DNA of 64,000 nt from Euleptes europaea (taxonomy: Eukaryota; Chordata; Lepidosauria; Squamata; Sphaerodactylidae), in the NCBI RefSeq assembly GCF_029931775.1, contig NC_079318.1, positions 78,155,614 to 78,219,613 of the forward strand, in the 5' to 3' direction. Within the stretch, counting starts at the first letter, position 1. The number at the start of each line of letters is the position of its first letter. Below, piece by piece: positions 27,291 to 34,122 of this stretch. The notes beneath the pieces are model-generated. The model ran no database searches. It saw only the letters and a list, made by a program, of their open reading frames with translations, and had not been told where the DNA came from. The position numbers and the translations under genes are program-made.

Positions 27291-30200
27291 CTAGAAGTCT
27301 TTCCCGGCTTTGCTGACTGAGATCCTTCTAGCTGGAGTTGCCAGGGACTGAAATGTAAATCATGCACTCGACCACTTGAGCCCGTGGCCTTTCTGTGATT
27401 GAGTAGCCTCTCCTTTTAAGGACCTTCACTTATCCCTTGAACTTTCTGGGCTTATGAATTTCAAAGGGGAAGTTCAGAGAGAAAACGTAGAAGAGATGTG
27501 CAAAGTTAAGGACCCTCAAGGATTGTTCCAGGGAACCTAGTAGGAGAGGTTCGTACTCTTTGCTTGGACCTTGTCCAGCCTTCCTTTGACTTGCCTGCTA
27601 ATTGTTAACCATTAAAAATGAGAAAAAGAATTGGTTTTTATATGCTGACTTTCTTAAGGAAGAATCGAACCAGCTTACAATTTCCTTCCCTTCCCCTCCC
27701 CATAACAGACACCCTGTGAGGTAGGTGAGCTGAGAGAGCTCTAAGAGAGCTATGACTAGCCCAAGGTCACCCAGCTGGCTTCATGTGTAGGAGGGGGAAA
27801 CCAACCTGATTCACCAGATTAGAGTCCGCCGTTCATGTGGAGGAGTGGGGAATCAAACCCGGTTCTCCAGATTAGAGTCCACCACTCCAAAACCACCTCT
27901 CTTAACCACCACACCACGCTGGAGAATATTACACTCATGCTTTGAATTCCTTGGGTGGAAATGTAAGCTCCCTTAGAATCATAGCTCATACACCTGGGAG
28001 GGACTAGAGAACCAACATCCTGCCACAAAGGGAATAGATGTAACCATGGCTGCCAGTAGGAGGGGCAGAGAGACAAAATTCCTGGGGCCTAGGAAGCCAG
28101 GCAAGGGGTAACTGGTGGGTAGCTATACATTCATTTGTTTTTTGCTGAGAGGTGGGGAAGGGTTGGGGGCTTCATCTGTTAGTGGTGTCCATCCACCTGT
28201 TGTCGTTTGCAAAAAACACATTCGATCTGTGCACTGTGGGCTGCAGAGTCATCCCCAGCTCCCAGCGAAGCCTTCTGCCTCCTCCACCTCCTCTCCAGTT
28301 CTCCCTGTTCTTCTGCAGGACCATCTCAGCCAGCACCCAAGTCCAAGGTGGTGATGTGAATTTGTATGAGAACATGCGCTGCCATGGGGTACCGCTGGTG
28401 ACCATCAGCCGGGGACGAGTGGTCTATGAGAACGGCGTTTTCATGTGCGCAGAGGGTACCGGAAAGTTCTTCCCACTCCGCTCCTTCCCAGATTCTGTGT
28501 ACAAGAAACTGGTGCAGCGGGAAAAGGTACGGCAGGGAGGCTGAGGGCCAGGAAGGGAGCTCTCTGCACAGTGAGCCAGGGCATAGCTTGGAGGGAGAGG
28601 GTGGATGAAGCTAGTAGAGCACAGTGGCTCAGAGCCTAAGCATAGAAGTCCCGTTCTGAAATGGAGAACTTGTTGATGGTGGCAGATCATCACCTCTTGG
28701 CCTCAGCTCTGCATCTGCAATACAAGGGGATGCCCACGTTTAGGATTGTTGCCAGGATCCCACTGAGATTGTATATGTGGAACCCTTTGAACATAATTCA
28801 AGTGCTGAGGATTATATGACGGTGCCCCATGTGACTGTCAAGGGAGGGGGAAGCTAAAAGGTGTGTTTTTGGGGGAAGGGAAGCCCAAGCAGTGATTATT
28901 AAATTCCACAACTGGAAGGAAAAAGTGCTATGAATTTAAAGGCATAACTATAGAAGAGAGAACTGCTCATAGAAGCCAGGATAAAAGGGGATGGTGGGCA
29001 GGTAGAGTGCAGAGAGCCAAGCACGTTTACAAGGCTCTGTATGTCCCACATGTTTGTGTTTTCGATACGAGTGCAGAAATTAGCATCAGGAGGTATGTTG
29101 CTTTTTGAAAAGTAAATGCAAGGATTGAGCCAAGCCCAGACTTGGTATGGTTAGCAAGGCTTGCTAGGATTGGGGGGGGGGGGAACAGAGGAGCATTATT
29201 TTCTCCCCCTTCCTACAACTCCTCTTCATTACCACCACAGAAAAGGTAAGAGGTCTGGCCAGGAGGGAAGGAGCACACCCCCCTAGCCTGGTGCTCAACG
29301 TTTGTGTGAAGGAGGCAAGGAAGCATTAGAGCCTGCAGCTTTGTAAATGGATAAAGACCTCAGTGCCCCGGAAAAATATCCATTTCCATTTTAAATGGAA
29401 AAACTGCCTGGAGAGGCTTGAAAGTGTTTGGGCAGCACCTGATGAAATCTCAGGGTTCCTTCACCTAGTGTCTGTAGTAAGCCTGTTCCCAACACAGTTC
29501 AGAATGCCGGGCCGTGCAGTCCTGCAAAGAAATCCCTGGGAGTGACACTGCATAAGATTGGATTGAAGAAAACACAACTGGGTGTGTGTGTGTTGTGCAG
29601 ACAGGAGCAGGTTTTGTAACGGAGCCTGCCGCCCCCAAAGGAGCTCTTGAGTGCTTTCATCCCTAGGGGGAAATGCAAAACAATGCACTTTGGGGAAGGG
29701 GAGAGCACAGGTGAAAGAAAATACTGAGGGACACTGGTGGGCCAGCAGGGAGAAGCGATCTGACCAGTAGACAGAAAGTGGGAACCAGGAGATGCAGCCA
29801 GGGGGAGCTAGCACCAGAAGGACGCAGAAGTGGGAGGGAGATAAAGACTGCCAGAGGAATAGGCTTGGAGGAGGGGGGTGAAATAGCAGCACTTGGAGTA
29901 GACAGAGATGGAGAAAGGAACTGACACCCCCACCATTTACCCCAGCCACACGGCCTGCCTGTGAAATTCTACAGGCCCTAGTTGGTAAGGTTGAGGGTTT
30001 TTGTGGGGAGGAGATTCTCAGTTGATTGTGCAGGGATGGGTTAGGGTTGCCAACCTCCAGATGCTAGCTGGAGATCTCCTGCTATTACAACTCGTCTCCA
30101 GCTGATAGAGATCGGTTCATCTGGAGAAAATGGCCACTTTGGCAATTGGACTCGATGGCATTGAAGTCCCTCCCCTCCCCAAATCCCACCCTCCTCAGGC

Positions 30201-33200
30201 TCCGCCCCCAAAACCTCCTGTCGGTGGCGAAGAGGGACCTGGCAACTCGAGGATGGGTGGGGAAAGAGGTGGGTATTGATGCCTAGGTTTGAGTTACAGC
30301 TTTGTAGTATCTTAAATCACGCCCAGAGAGAGAGATGGATTTACTTCAGCAGACCTGCTCCACTCAGGCCTGGGGAGGGGGGACTAGCTGCCCTCTTCAG
30401 GTGTAATGGTCTTATGTCCCCCATTTCAGATGGCAATGTATACTTCAGACACAGAACTACAGCCTGCTTATTTTGAGGAGGGGGGGTGAGATTGTGTTCT
30501 GTGGTTCTGGACTTCTGCCCCAAAGTCCAGTCTTGACTGGATGTCATCCTTTGCAGAGAGCGAGTTACAGGATTCCGATCCCATCGTTATGAAAAGACAA
30601 GCAAGCCTGACCCTCCCCTCCCCTCCCCAACTAACCCTGCTGCTAAGGCAATGACTGTGCCCCACTTGAGAGGACGGGCCCAATTACACACATTCCCCTT
30701 AGCCCCACCGAAATGGTCAGGGAGTGCCAGCGAGGCTTTTGGTGGAAGCAGGTAGCTTTCCCCATTCCCCCCCCCCCCAGGGGATGCGGGTTCTCACAGG
30801 TAGCCTTTTTTCAGGGGTGGGGTTCTGACGGTTGTCTTTTATTTTGTGTATTTTTTTTAAATTAGAGTTTAAAGCTTAAGGGCGTGGACCGCACCCCGTA
30901 CCTGGGGGACGTGGCTGTGGTTGTGCACGCTGGGAAAAAAGAGACGGGGACGCCACTTGCAGACACCCCCACCCGACCTGCCACAAGACACGGGGGCATG
31001 AGGGACCTCCACGAGTCCGGCTTCAGCCTGTCCGGTAAGAGCGGGGCTGGAGCGGGTCCTGTGGGGAGGACCCCAGGGAGTGGGTGACCCTGTCCCACCC
31101 AGTGATCCTCAGGCACCTAAATCACAAACCTGATGCTCTGTCCGTCACAATCACCCCCTCCCCAGCCCATTCCTCTGCCTCAAGTACTCTCAGCCCCCCT
31201 TTCCCCCGTATCCTGGAGGGCATCATTTTGTATCCTTGCTCACAGGACAGCTGGGAGGGACTGACTGATTTTTGCGCACCCTAATTATTGGACCACATTT
31301 CTCTGCAAGGGCTGCATCGTGGCTCCCGATTCCTTTGCCCCTCCTCTAACCCAGCAGCTCTTCTCCTTACTCCACTCTGCTTGCTGAGGGCAGTCCCCCC
31401 TGCAGCCAGCTAGCCAGGCTGCTTGTGCTGCATGTTCCCCTGGCCTTGCTCCTGTTTCAGTGGCTGTGTGTTGACAAGGGGGGTTTGTGGTTTGTTATGG
31501 ATGAGGAAGGCACAGTTCTAGCATCGTGCAAAGCAGGATGGGAACAGAGGACAGGAGGCAAAAATGTTTTCCACCTTGGGGGGCTACAGCTAAATGCATC
31601 CCTGGGATTCAAACTGGGTGCAAGAGCTGGAGAAATAACCCCAAATGGCCTTTTGGGTTTGTAGTGCAGTTTGCAAGGAGCCCCGTGGCTAGGGTTGCCA
31701 GGTGCCCGCTGGTGGCGGGCAAACCCCCGGTAATGTGCCCCTCTGCCCGCCGACCAACTGAGGGCCGGCGGGCAATCGTGCACACACGCGCCGATGCGGC
31801 ACTTCTGGTTTACAACCGGAAGTGCCATCTCACAAGGAGCCTTAGCCACTCAAACTCTTTAAGAATTTGAAAGGTCTAAGGCTCCTTGCGAGGCGGCACT
31901 TCCGGTTGTAAACCAGAAGTGCCGTGTCGGTGCGCGCGCACACAAGATCTGCACAGAAACCTCCCGCCAAAGATGAGTGGGGGCCTGGCAAACCTACACG
32001 TGGCACAGAGTAGTAAGCTGCAGTACTGCAGTCCAAGCTCTGCTCACAACCTGAGTTTGATCCCAACGGAAGTTGGTTTCAAGTAGCCAGCTCAAGGTTG
32101 TTGTTTTTTTTTAAAAAATTATTGTTTTCTTCATTTCATTAACAATATATAGAAACGTCAATTATTTAAAATCAACAAGATAATAAAAAGTAAATAATTA
32201 TAGCAATTTAAATATAAAACAAACTCCCCCAGCTCAAGGTTGACTCAGCCTTCCACCCTTCCAAGGTCGGTAAAATGAGTACCCAGCTTGCTGGGGGTAA
32301 AGGGAAGACGACTGGGGAAGGCAATGGCAAACCACTCCATAAAACAAAGTCTGCCTAGTAAATGTTGGGGTGTGTCGTCACCCCATGGGTCAGTAATGAC
32401 CCGGTGCTTGCACAGGGGACTACCTTTACCTTTAATGTACTTTGCAGGAGTGTTCTCCATTATAAAGCAGATATTTCCAGAAAAGCCCTAACCTTATTTT
32501 AGCCATAGACTGGGGGAGAGCATATTCTATGTGTAGCATTATCGGTCTAGATGTGTACTTGGGATACGCGTATTGCAAACCTCTTCCAAAGGAAGCATCT
32601 GTTCTATGGGGGGCCTGTTCTGTAAAGCTAGAGGCAGTGTCATGTAAAGAATCATGGGGGTTTTATAGGGCAAGGGCTTCTCTTCAGTGAGGAAATGGGA
32701 GGCTGGTGGGCTCCTACAGGAATTGGGGGGGTGTTACCTTGGGATGGGTCTCTGTGGAGGTGTGCTGTGTCTGTTGTGTGGGGCTGAGAGCATCTGTTCT
32801 ATGGAGTTCTGGAGGAAAGATGCTTGCTTTACCCTCTTCATTCATTAATTTGTTTATGTGCCAACCTCATCATAGCTAGCTCTTCATTGAAAACTCAGTT
32901 TCTACCCAGACATTAAAAATATAGACTATTGCATTAAAATTCAGGGGAATCCAAGTGAGTGGCCAAAACATTTGAACGGTTTAACCCTGACCTCTGGGCA
33001 ACATTTCTCCCAAATGGCCTAAGCACTTCGCTGCTGCTAGACCAAAGCTGTCCCATAGAGTTTGCCATCCTGTTTTCAGCAGTGGCCAGCCAGATGCCTC
33101 TGGGTGCCTACAAAGCAGCGCATGACAGTAACACCCTTTCCCTGCCCTTTGACCCCAGCATCTGGTAATCCAGAGATACCCTGCCTTTGAACATTGAAAG

Positions 33201-33676
33201 AGGCGATTAATAATAGCCCCTTTTCTCTTTCTCGATTAATTTGTCTCATTGCTCAGTTGGGGGTACGTGTGGAGCTTGTGAACCCTGCATGCTTTGGCAT
33301 CCTTCCCTACATCCTTTTTTATCTCCTCCCCCCACCAGCATGCCTTCCCTCCTGTCTCACTCATCTGCACCACTGTTCTCTTCCTGGGGTGCTGAAGATG
33401 GGCCTTGTGAGCCCTGGGTACTGCCTCCCCGCTTGGGAAGGTAGGCCATGGAACAGGATATGACCTTGCAACAGCAGCCTTTCTCCTCCCAGCACCTTGT
33501 GCAGAGGCAGGACAAAGCAAGATGCAAAATAAAAAAGACCCTAACTAACATGCTTCTGATGCAGCACCCTCCTCCCTTCTCTCGCTGCAGGTTCTCAAAT
33601 CGATGACCATGTTCCAAAGCGAGCTTCGGCCCGGATTCTCGCTCCCCCCGGAGGCAGGTCTAGCGGCATTTGGTAA
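1401..33676 (+). CDS. DPYSL5: Dihydropyrimidinase-like 5 (collapsin response mediator protein 5), 12 coding exons
   Basis: The exons join as 1401-1661, 18233-18391, 19327-19506, 20504-20572, 21410-21454, 21793-21868, 22465-22621, 24324-24465, 25922-26064, 28319-28526, 30866-31034 and 33591-33676. They encode 564 residues, which is the length I recall for mammalian CRMP5, with a near-identical sequence. The protein has the amidohydrolase (dihydropyrimidinase) fold but is not expected to be an enzyme. Against dihydropyrimidinase, metal ligands are replaced at Ser66 (STH for HTH), Gln158 (SFQMFM, the carboxylated lysine position) and Asn247 (LVNV for a His), while His68, His191 and Asp325 remain. 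CRMPs are cytosolic neuronal proteins that form tetramers, bind tubulin and act in semaphorin signalling and neurite growth. The C-terminal tail (from about residue 490) has the DTPTRP site with Thr514 and Thr516; Thr516 is a reported GSK3 site in the mammalian protein. No frame break was seen. Confidence 0.97.
2760..2862 (+). repeat. CR1-like LINE 3' end fragment
   Basis: It carries gaacagactgctggacttga followed by tgggccttggtctgatccag and ends ttatgttct, the common 3' end of a CR1-group LINE that also occurs at 12420 and, inverted, at 62428. Confidence 0.6.
3140..3335 (+). repeat. tRNA-derived SINE, diverged
   Basis: It starts gtacaggagagtcagtgtgg, has the cttcacagggttgtgtgga block and ends in gggataaaaatga. 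The order matches the SINE at 50040-50290. Confidence 0.55.
4127..4388 (-). repeat. Squamate tRNA-derived SINE (agccagcgtggtgtagtgg family)
   Basis: Read on the minus strand it starts agagccagcatggtgtagtg, with the ggttaagagc and gattccccactcctcc blocks, and ends in the (CTT)n tail seen here as gaagaagaagag. Related copies occur at 11473, 13139, 15362, 27621, 37358, 48957 and 54429. Confidence 0.8.
4978..5195 (-). repeat. Unassigned repeat, copy A (inverted relative to 5660-5875)
   Basis: The reverse complement of this stretch aligns by eye with 5660-5875 over its whole length. Shared blocks include ccacttggagggcagagtcc, ctgaatgtggg, gcaaataaggaactgggaac and aacttcagcct. I do not recognise the family and see no coding frame that spans both copies. 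Confidence 0.6.
5556..5880 (+). repeat. Unassigned repeat, copy B with a partial extra copy at its left
   Basis: 5660-5875 is the inverted partner of 4978-5195. At 5556-5603 a further partial match to the middle of the unit (gggagtatatgatttgtggt) suggests a local rearrangement or a third copy. Confidence 0.55.
6329..6508. mobile_element. Short DNA transposon with about 57-bp terminal inverted repeats
   Basis: The left arm starts gaccatttatgcttggaagg and runs to gatgcacattttt; the right arm is its near-perfect reverse complement, ending cccatgtataaatggtc. The unit is 180 bp with a spacer of about 65 bp and no coding frame, so it is a non-autonomous (MITE-like) element. A target duplication is not clear and the superfamily is undecided. 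Confidence 0.7.
7084..7527 (+). mobile_element. Non-autonomous hAT (Charlie-like) element
   Basis: It starts cagtggttcccaaacttttt and ends ccactttgggaaccagtg, the usual Charlie-type termini. It is flanked by 8-bp copies ctatagag (7076-7083) and ctctagag (7528-7535) with one difference, as expected of hAT. The interior has no transposase frame. Confidence 0.8.
7835..7905 (+). repeat. CR1 LINE 3' tail
   Basis: It reads attgtgcagggggttggact, then tgatggccctggtggtccct and ends tatgattctatgg, the classic CR1 3' end with its short ATTCTATG-type repeat. Confidence 0.8.
8840..9005 (-). repeat. Diverged MIR-like/tRNA SINE fragment
   Basis: The minus strand has a body similar to the SINEs at 53360 and 60025, with the ctgaaaggtaga and tgcaggtggggat blocks. 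It is weakly preserved. Confidence 0.35.
9366..9458. repeat. Perfect 18-bp inverted repeat with 57-base spacer
   Basis: Positions 9366-9383 (gctttcgccacaggcaag) are the exact reverse complement of 9441-9458. Neither arm belongs to a repeat I recognise, and the pairing does not extend outward. Confidence 0.75.
10401..10438. repeat. (CA)n microsatellite
   Basis: An uninterrupted CA run of about 19 units. Confidence 0.95.
10550..10610 (+). repeat. CR1 LINE 3' tail
   Basis: It reads gattgtgcagggggttgtac and ends tatgattctat, the same tail as at 7835. Confidence 0.75.
11121..11148. repeat. (TG)n microsatellite joined to a poly-G run
   Basis: A TG run of about 8 units passes directly into 11 or more G residues. 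Confidence 0.9.
11473..11782 (-). repeat. Squamate tRNA-derived SINE, near full length
   Basis: The minus-strand head is gagccagtgtggtatagtgg; the tail is the (CTT)n run seen here as gaagaagaag. Just past the head, cacatctccttaaag occurs twice in tandem (from about 11782), possibly target-site sequence. Confidence 0.85.
12420..12502 (+). repeat. CR1-like LINE 3' end fragment
   Basis: It has tgggtgaacggactgctgga and gatgggccttggtctgatcc, then ctcatgttct, as at 2760. Confidence 0.65.
12773..13548 (+). mobile_element. hAT (Charlie-like) element interrupted by a SINE
   Basis: The left end is cagtaattcccaaccttttt and the right end ggctgagaaacattg. The flanks aaatggag (12765-12772) and aaatagag (13549-13556) form an 8-bp duplication with one difference. 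A whole SINE (13139-13450) sits inside, so the hAT is the older insertion. Confidence 0.7.
13139..13450 (+). repeat. Squamate tRNA-derived SINE, sense orientation, nested in a hAT element
   Basis: The head ggagagccagcgtggtgtag starts it, with ggttaagagcggtg and gaaccgggtttgattcccac following and an A-rich end near 13440. It is the only copy of this family here in plus orientation. Confidence 0.85.
13825..14262. mobile_element. Large fold-back (palindromic) element of about 440 bp
   Basis: The left 100 bases (gtgggtttttttaagaggtg, ggtctgggttacatgg, ccacacagcagca) pair with the right 100 bases as reverse complement, with scattered differences. The centre is palindromic too: atttccccattttttgctg at about 14020 pairs with agcagcaaaatggggaaat at about 14060. 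No coding frame is credible. This is a long-TIR non-autonomous DNA element of unknown superfamily. Confidence 0.65.
14760..14850 (-). repeat. Possible LINE 3' end, antisense
   Basis: The run tatatgtactacatttatag with a nearby ggactcaaggtgggttataa resembles the 3' end common to several squamate LINEs and SINEs. The match is short. Confidence 0.35.
15362..15685 (-). repeat. Squamate tRNA-derived SINE, near full length
   Basis: The minus-strand head is agccagcatggtgtagtggt; the tail end is the degraded aataagaataatgagagttg. It has a small internal duplication around cttaagg (15410-15435). Confidence 0.8.
16123..16328 (+). mobile_element. Non-autonomous hAT element with tagggttgcca-type termini, copy 1
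   Basis: The left end is tatggttgccaggt and the right end ggttggcaaccta-like (ggcaaccct a). Perfect 8-bp copies of ttccccta flank it at 16115-16122 and 16329-16336. The same element lies inverted at 30042-30250. Confidence 0.85.
16469..16621. mobile_element. Short inverted-repeat element
   Basis: The left arm gggttggatcccacagagct pairs with the right arm around gaatggatctacaggatcta. A related single arm occurs at 37300-37335 (gtggaatggatctgtgggat). It is MITE-like; the target site is unclear. Confidence 0.5.
16948..17028. mobile_element. Small palindromic repeat
   Basis: The left arm catcctagagagttatatcc with ttctaagctc is mirrored by gtagaagggtgtaactctgc and ttaggatg. This is the fold-back repeat common in squamate genomes, whose arms flank a short unpaired centre. 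Confidence 0.55.
18233..18391 (+). CDS. DPYSL5: DPYSL5 exon 3, residues 88-140
   Basis: A strong polypyrimidine tract (ttttttctacag) precedes 18233 and a gtaagg donor follows 18391. The 159 bp encode 53 codons ([18 protein letters not shown] through GITWWAPK), phase 0 on both sides. The CCDYALH and ITWWAPK stretches are CRMP5-specific. Confidence 0.97.
18600..18765 (+). repeat. tRNA-Ala-like SINE, partial
   Basis: It reads ggaggggctgtggatcattg, then gcatgcagaaagtcccagca and ends with the gacaatactgagcttgatgg segment of the family. Confidence 0.65.
19327..19506 (+). CDS. DPYSL5: DPYSL5 exon 4, residues 141-200
   Basis: The exon lies between a ccacag acceptor and a gtgagc donor and has 60 codons in phase 0. 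It holds [11 protein letters not shown], where Gln158 takes the place of the carboxylated lysine of active dihydropyrimidinases, and VHAENGE with the retained His191. Confidence 0.97.
20504..20572 (+). CDS. DPYSL5: DPYSL5 exon 5, residues 201-223
   Basis: The acceptor is ctgcag and the donor gtaagg. There are 23 codons, [16 protein letters not shown] then EISRPEE. The LGITGPEG motif is shared across the CRMP family. Confidence 0.96.
21410..21454 (+). CDS. DPYSL5: DPYSL5 exon 6 (45-bp small exon), residues 224-238
   Basis: Only 15 codons ([15 protein letters not shown]) lie between a gttgtgcag acceptor and a gtaagc donor. It is phase 0 at both ends, so skipping would keep the frame but delete a core helix of the fold. 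The residues match the CRMP family. Confidence 0.95.
21793..21868 (+). CDS. DPYSL5: DPYSL5 exon 7, residues 239-263 plus one base of codon 264
   Basis: The acceptor is ttggcag and the donor gtaaga. The exon has 25 codons ([17 protein letters not shown] onward) and one extra base, so it ends in phase 1. Asn247 in LVNV stands where dihydropyrimidinases carry a metal-binding His. Confidence 0.96.
22118..22185 (-). repeat. CR1 LINE 3' tail, antisense
   Basis: It reads catagaaccatagagttgca and ccaaccccctgcacaatgca, the reverse complement of the tail at 7835. Confidence 0.75.
22465..22621 (+). CDS. DPYSL5: DPYSL5 exon 8, residues 264-315 plus two bases of codon 316
   Basis: The acceptor is ccttgcag and the donor gtaagg. 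The 157 bp complete Gly264 and read [16 protein letters not shown] through MSLLA, then two bases of Asn316. The [15 protein letters not shown] block is diagnostic for CRMP5. Confidence 0.96.
22822..23040 (-). repeat. tRNA-Ala-like SINE, full length, antisense
   Basis: Read on the minus strand it has gtggtagagcatctgcttgg, gcagaaggtcccaggttcaa and ends in gaaggcagcttcatgtgttc. It is a tRNA pseudogene-type head, not a functional tRNA: the 3' half continues into SINE body. Confidence 0.8.
22997..23084. repeat. Perfect 44-bp tandem duplication
   Basis: The unit 22997-23040 is repeated exactly at 23041-23084. It consists of the head of the antisense SINE plus cagcagtataaggcagtat. Confidence 0.85.
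23085..23830 (-). repeat. Second tRNA-Ala-like SINE, split by a LINE fragment
   Basis: 23085-23186 (aagctgccttatactgaatc through caggaggtctttcacattac) continues at 23757-23830 (ccaggaggtctttcatatta through ctggagatgctggggatt). Between them sits a LINE piece, and the phrase caggaggtctttca occurs on both sides of it. Confidence 0.65.
23187..23756 (+). mobile_element. L1-type LINE 3' fragment
   Basis: An open frame at 23251-23496 ends with [17 protein letters not shown] and [18 protein letters not shown] then FVENW, which resembles the C-terminal end of squamate L1-type ORF2 proteins. It is followed by an AT-rich 3'UTR and an (AC)n tail at 23732-23757. The AT-rich first 60 bases may be an inverted 5' piece. 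Confidence 0.6.
24030..24200 (+). repeat. LINE 3' end (L2/CR1-like)
   Basis: The stretch tgtctgttgtaatctacctt followed by ggggatccagattaggatag and a (TAAA)-rich end resembles the 3' end of an L2/CR1-group LINE. Confidence 0.45.
24324..24465 (+). CDS. DPYSL5: DPYSL5 exon 9, residues 316-363
   Basis: The acceptor is cccctag and the donor gtaggt. One base completes Asn316 and 47 codons follow ([18 protein letters not shown] through VIWERGV). It includes Asp325, the one carboxylate metal ligand kept in this lineage. The end is phase 0. Confidence 0.96.
25375..25592 (+). repeat. 5S-rRNA-derived SINE (5S-Sauria type)
   Basis: The body has cagatctcagaagctaagca, gggtcagccctggttagta and ttaggatgggagaccaccaa, which follow the 5S rRNA sequence. 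The 3' part ends ggcactttacacacaca with a Bov-B-like terminus. It is a SINE, not a 5S gene: the 5' end is truncated and the tail is foreign. Confidence 0.85.
25600..25797 (+). repeat. 5S-rRNA-derived SINE, internally deleted
   Basis: It begins ggcagcatggaatagcccaa as the previous copy does, has cagatttcagaaactaagca and the same ggcactttacacacaca end, and lacks part of the middle. The two copies share the phrase aatgggctg before and after, suggesting local duplication or insertion at one site. Confidence 0.75.
25922..26064 (+). CDS. DPYSL5: DPYSL5 exon 10, residues 364-410 plus two bases of codon 411
   Basis: The acceptor cccattgcag ends at 25921 and the donor gtaggc follows 26064. It reads [20 protein letters not shown] then [20 protein letters not shown] and WDPEAT. 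The downstream aag tag is intron: Lys411 is completed by the next exon. Confidence 0.96.
26468..26790 (-). repeat. CR1-group LINE 3' region, antisense
   Basis: It opens with cataagaagagccctgctgg and cccatctagtccagcatcct, then continues into the body with ctttaaattcatctaatgct and the aaagaagtacctg segment. This is a common amniote CR1-type 3' UTR. Confidence 0.7.
27039..27216 (+). mobile_element. Non-autonomous hAT element (caggggtgtcaaac family), copy 1
   Basis: It starts caggggtgtcaaacataagg and ends gagtttgacacccctg. The 8-bp flanks are ctctttga and ctctagga. A second copy lies at 61831-62013. Confidence 0.8.
27225..27289. repeat. (TC)n(AC)n compound microsatellite
   Basis: About 16 TC units pass directly into about 16 AC units. 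Confidence 0.95.
27621..27924 (-). repeat. Squamate tRNA-derived SINE
   Basis: The minus-strand head is ccagcgtggtgtggtggtta and the body matches the copy at 37358. Confidence 0.85.
28319..28526 (+). CDS. DPYSL5: DPYSL5 exon 11, residues 411-480
   Basis: The acceptor is ttctgcag and the donor gtacgg. One base completes Lys411, followed by 69 codons ([20 protein letters not shown] through [10 protein letters not shown]). This exon closes the folded amidohydrolase-like domain. Confidence 0.96.
30042..30250 (-). mobile_element. Non-autonomous hAT element with tagggttgcca-type termini, copy 2
   Basis: It begins tagggttgccaacctccaga and ends gggacctggcaactcga. Perfect copies of ggatgggt flank it (30034-30041, 30251-30258). 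It is the same family as 16123-16328 in the other orientation. Confidence 0.85.
30866..31034 (+). CDS. DPYSL5: DPYSL5 exon 12, C-terminal regulatory tail, residues 481-536 plus one base
   Basis: The acceptor is a weak-looking tttaaattag after a T-run; the donor is gtaaga. It encodes [20 protein letters not shown] and the basic tail with DTPTRP (Thr514, Thr516), [16 protein letters not shown]. In mammalian CRMP5 Thr516 is reported as a GSK3 target, so the site is kept. It ends in phase 1 within Gly537. Confidence 0.95.
31690..31996. mobile_element. Palindromic hAT element with tagggttgcca-type termini, copy 3
   Basis: The termini are tagggttgccaggt and cctggcaaaccta. The flanks cccgtggc (31682-31689) and cacgtggc (31997-32004) form an 8-bp duplication with one difference. 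Inside are exact 30-bp inverted arms at 31797-31826 and 31895-31924, and pairing extends beyond them on both sides. Confidence 0.8.
32101..32228 (-). mobile_element. Short AT-rich LINE fragment, antisense
   Basis: It starts with a T-run (poly(A) on the other strand) and is flanked by an exact 14-bp duplication, ccagctcaaggttg, at 32087-32100 and 32229-32242. That points to target-primed insertion of a 5'-truncated LINE, probably L1-type. Confidence 0.7.
33040..33165 (-). repeat. CR1-like fragment, antisense
   Basis: It reads gaccaaagctgtcccataga, then gtggccagccagatgcctct and gggtgcctacaaagcag, similar to the block at 62428. Confidence 0.45.
33591..33676 (+). CDS. DPYSL5: DPYSL5 exon 13 coding part, residues 537-564 and stop
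   Basis: The acceptor ctcgctgcag ends at 33590. Two bases complete Gly537, followed by [20 protein letters not shown] and GRSSGIW, then TAA at 33674-33676. The RSSGIW end is the CRMP5 C-terminus. Confidence 0.97.
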
Positions 33677-34122
33677 CTGCCCCCCAGACTTGTCCCCCAA
33701 CTAAGGACGCCATCGCCACCCCCCACTTGCCCGGCTGCCTTCCACACCCTGCGGGCCCGAGGCGGCCACACCTTTCACCGGAGCCAGCGACACCGGCGAG
33801 CCCTTCATCATCCCACGCCCAGTGCCACGCGATGCCGATGGGAACGAGGCTGAGAGGACGGGGCCCGCGCCCTGCCCTCCTCACCGCATGGCTGCACTGA
33901 AATATAGGGTGATGCACCCACGAAGAGCCTGCCTCTGTTGCTTTGTGAGTGGAGGGTGGGGGCTCCCCCCAGTGCCGCAGCAGTGAGGGAGGGGTCTGGC
34001 CTGGGGAGGGGGCAGGGCCGAGGGGGCCTGTCTGTGCTGGTTCCTTTCTGTTTTGCACGTTGGGTTTTTGGATCAGTGACATTTTTTACTTGTTTGTGCA
34101 TCACGTGGGAAAAAAATACTGA

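Larger units (their letters stand above)
26945..27395 (-). repeat. tRNA-Ala-like SINE, antisense, split by a hAT element and a microsatellite
   Basis: The left piece (cagctttatacagaaagaaa, ctactctgattggcaacagc) stops at 27038. The right piece resumes at about 27290 with agctagaagtctttcccggc, gctggagttgccagggactg and the tRNA-like head. Confidence 0.6.
31677..32432 (+). repeat. Sauria-type tRNA SINE, split by a hAT element and a LINE fragment
   Basis: The pieces are 31677-31689 (ggagccccgtggc), 32005-32100 (acagagtagtaagctgcagt through agccagctcaaggttg) and 32243-32432 (actcagccttccacccttcc, ggcaatggcaaaccactcca, ttgcacaggggactaccttt). Joined in order they give the usual SINE. Confidence 0.8.

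Noticed and set aside
33600-34080. GC-rich stretch at the DPYSL5 stop as a second promoter
   Set aside because: It lies in the last exon and early 3'UTR, CpG density is modest and no start motifs were seen.
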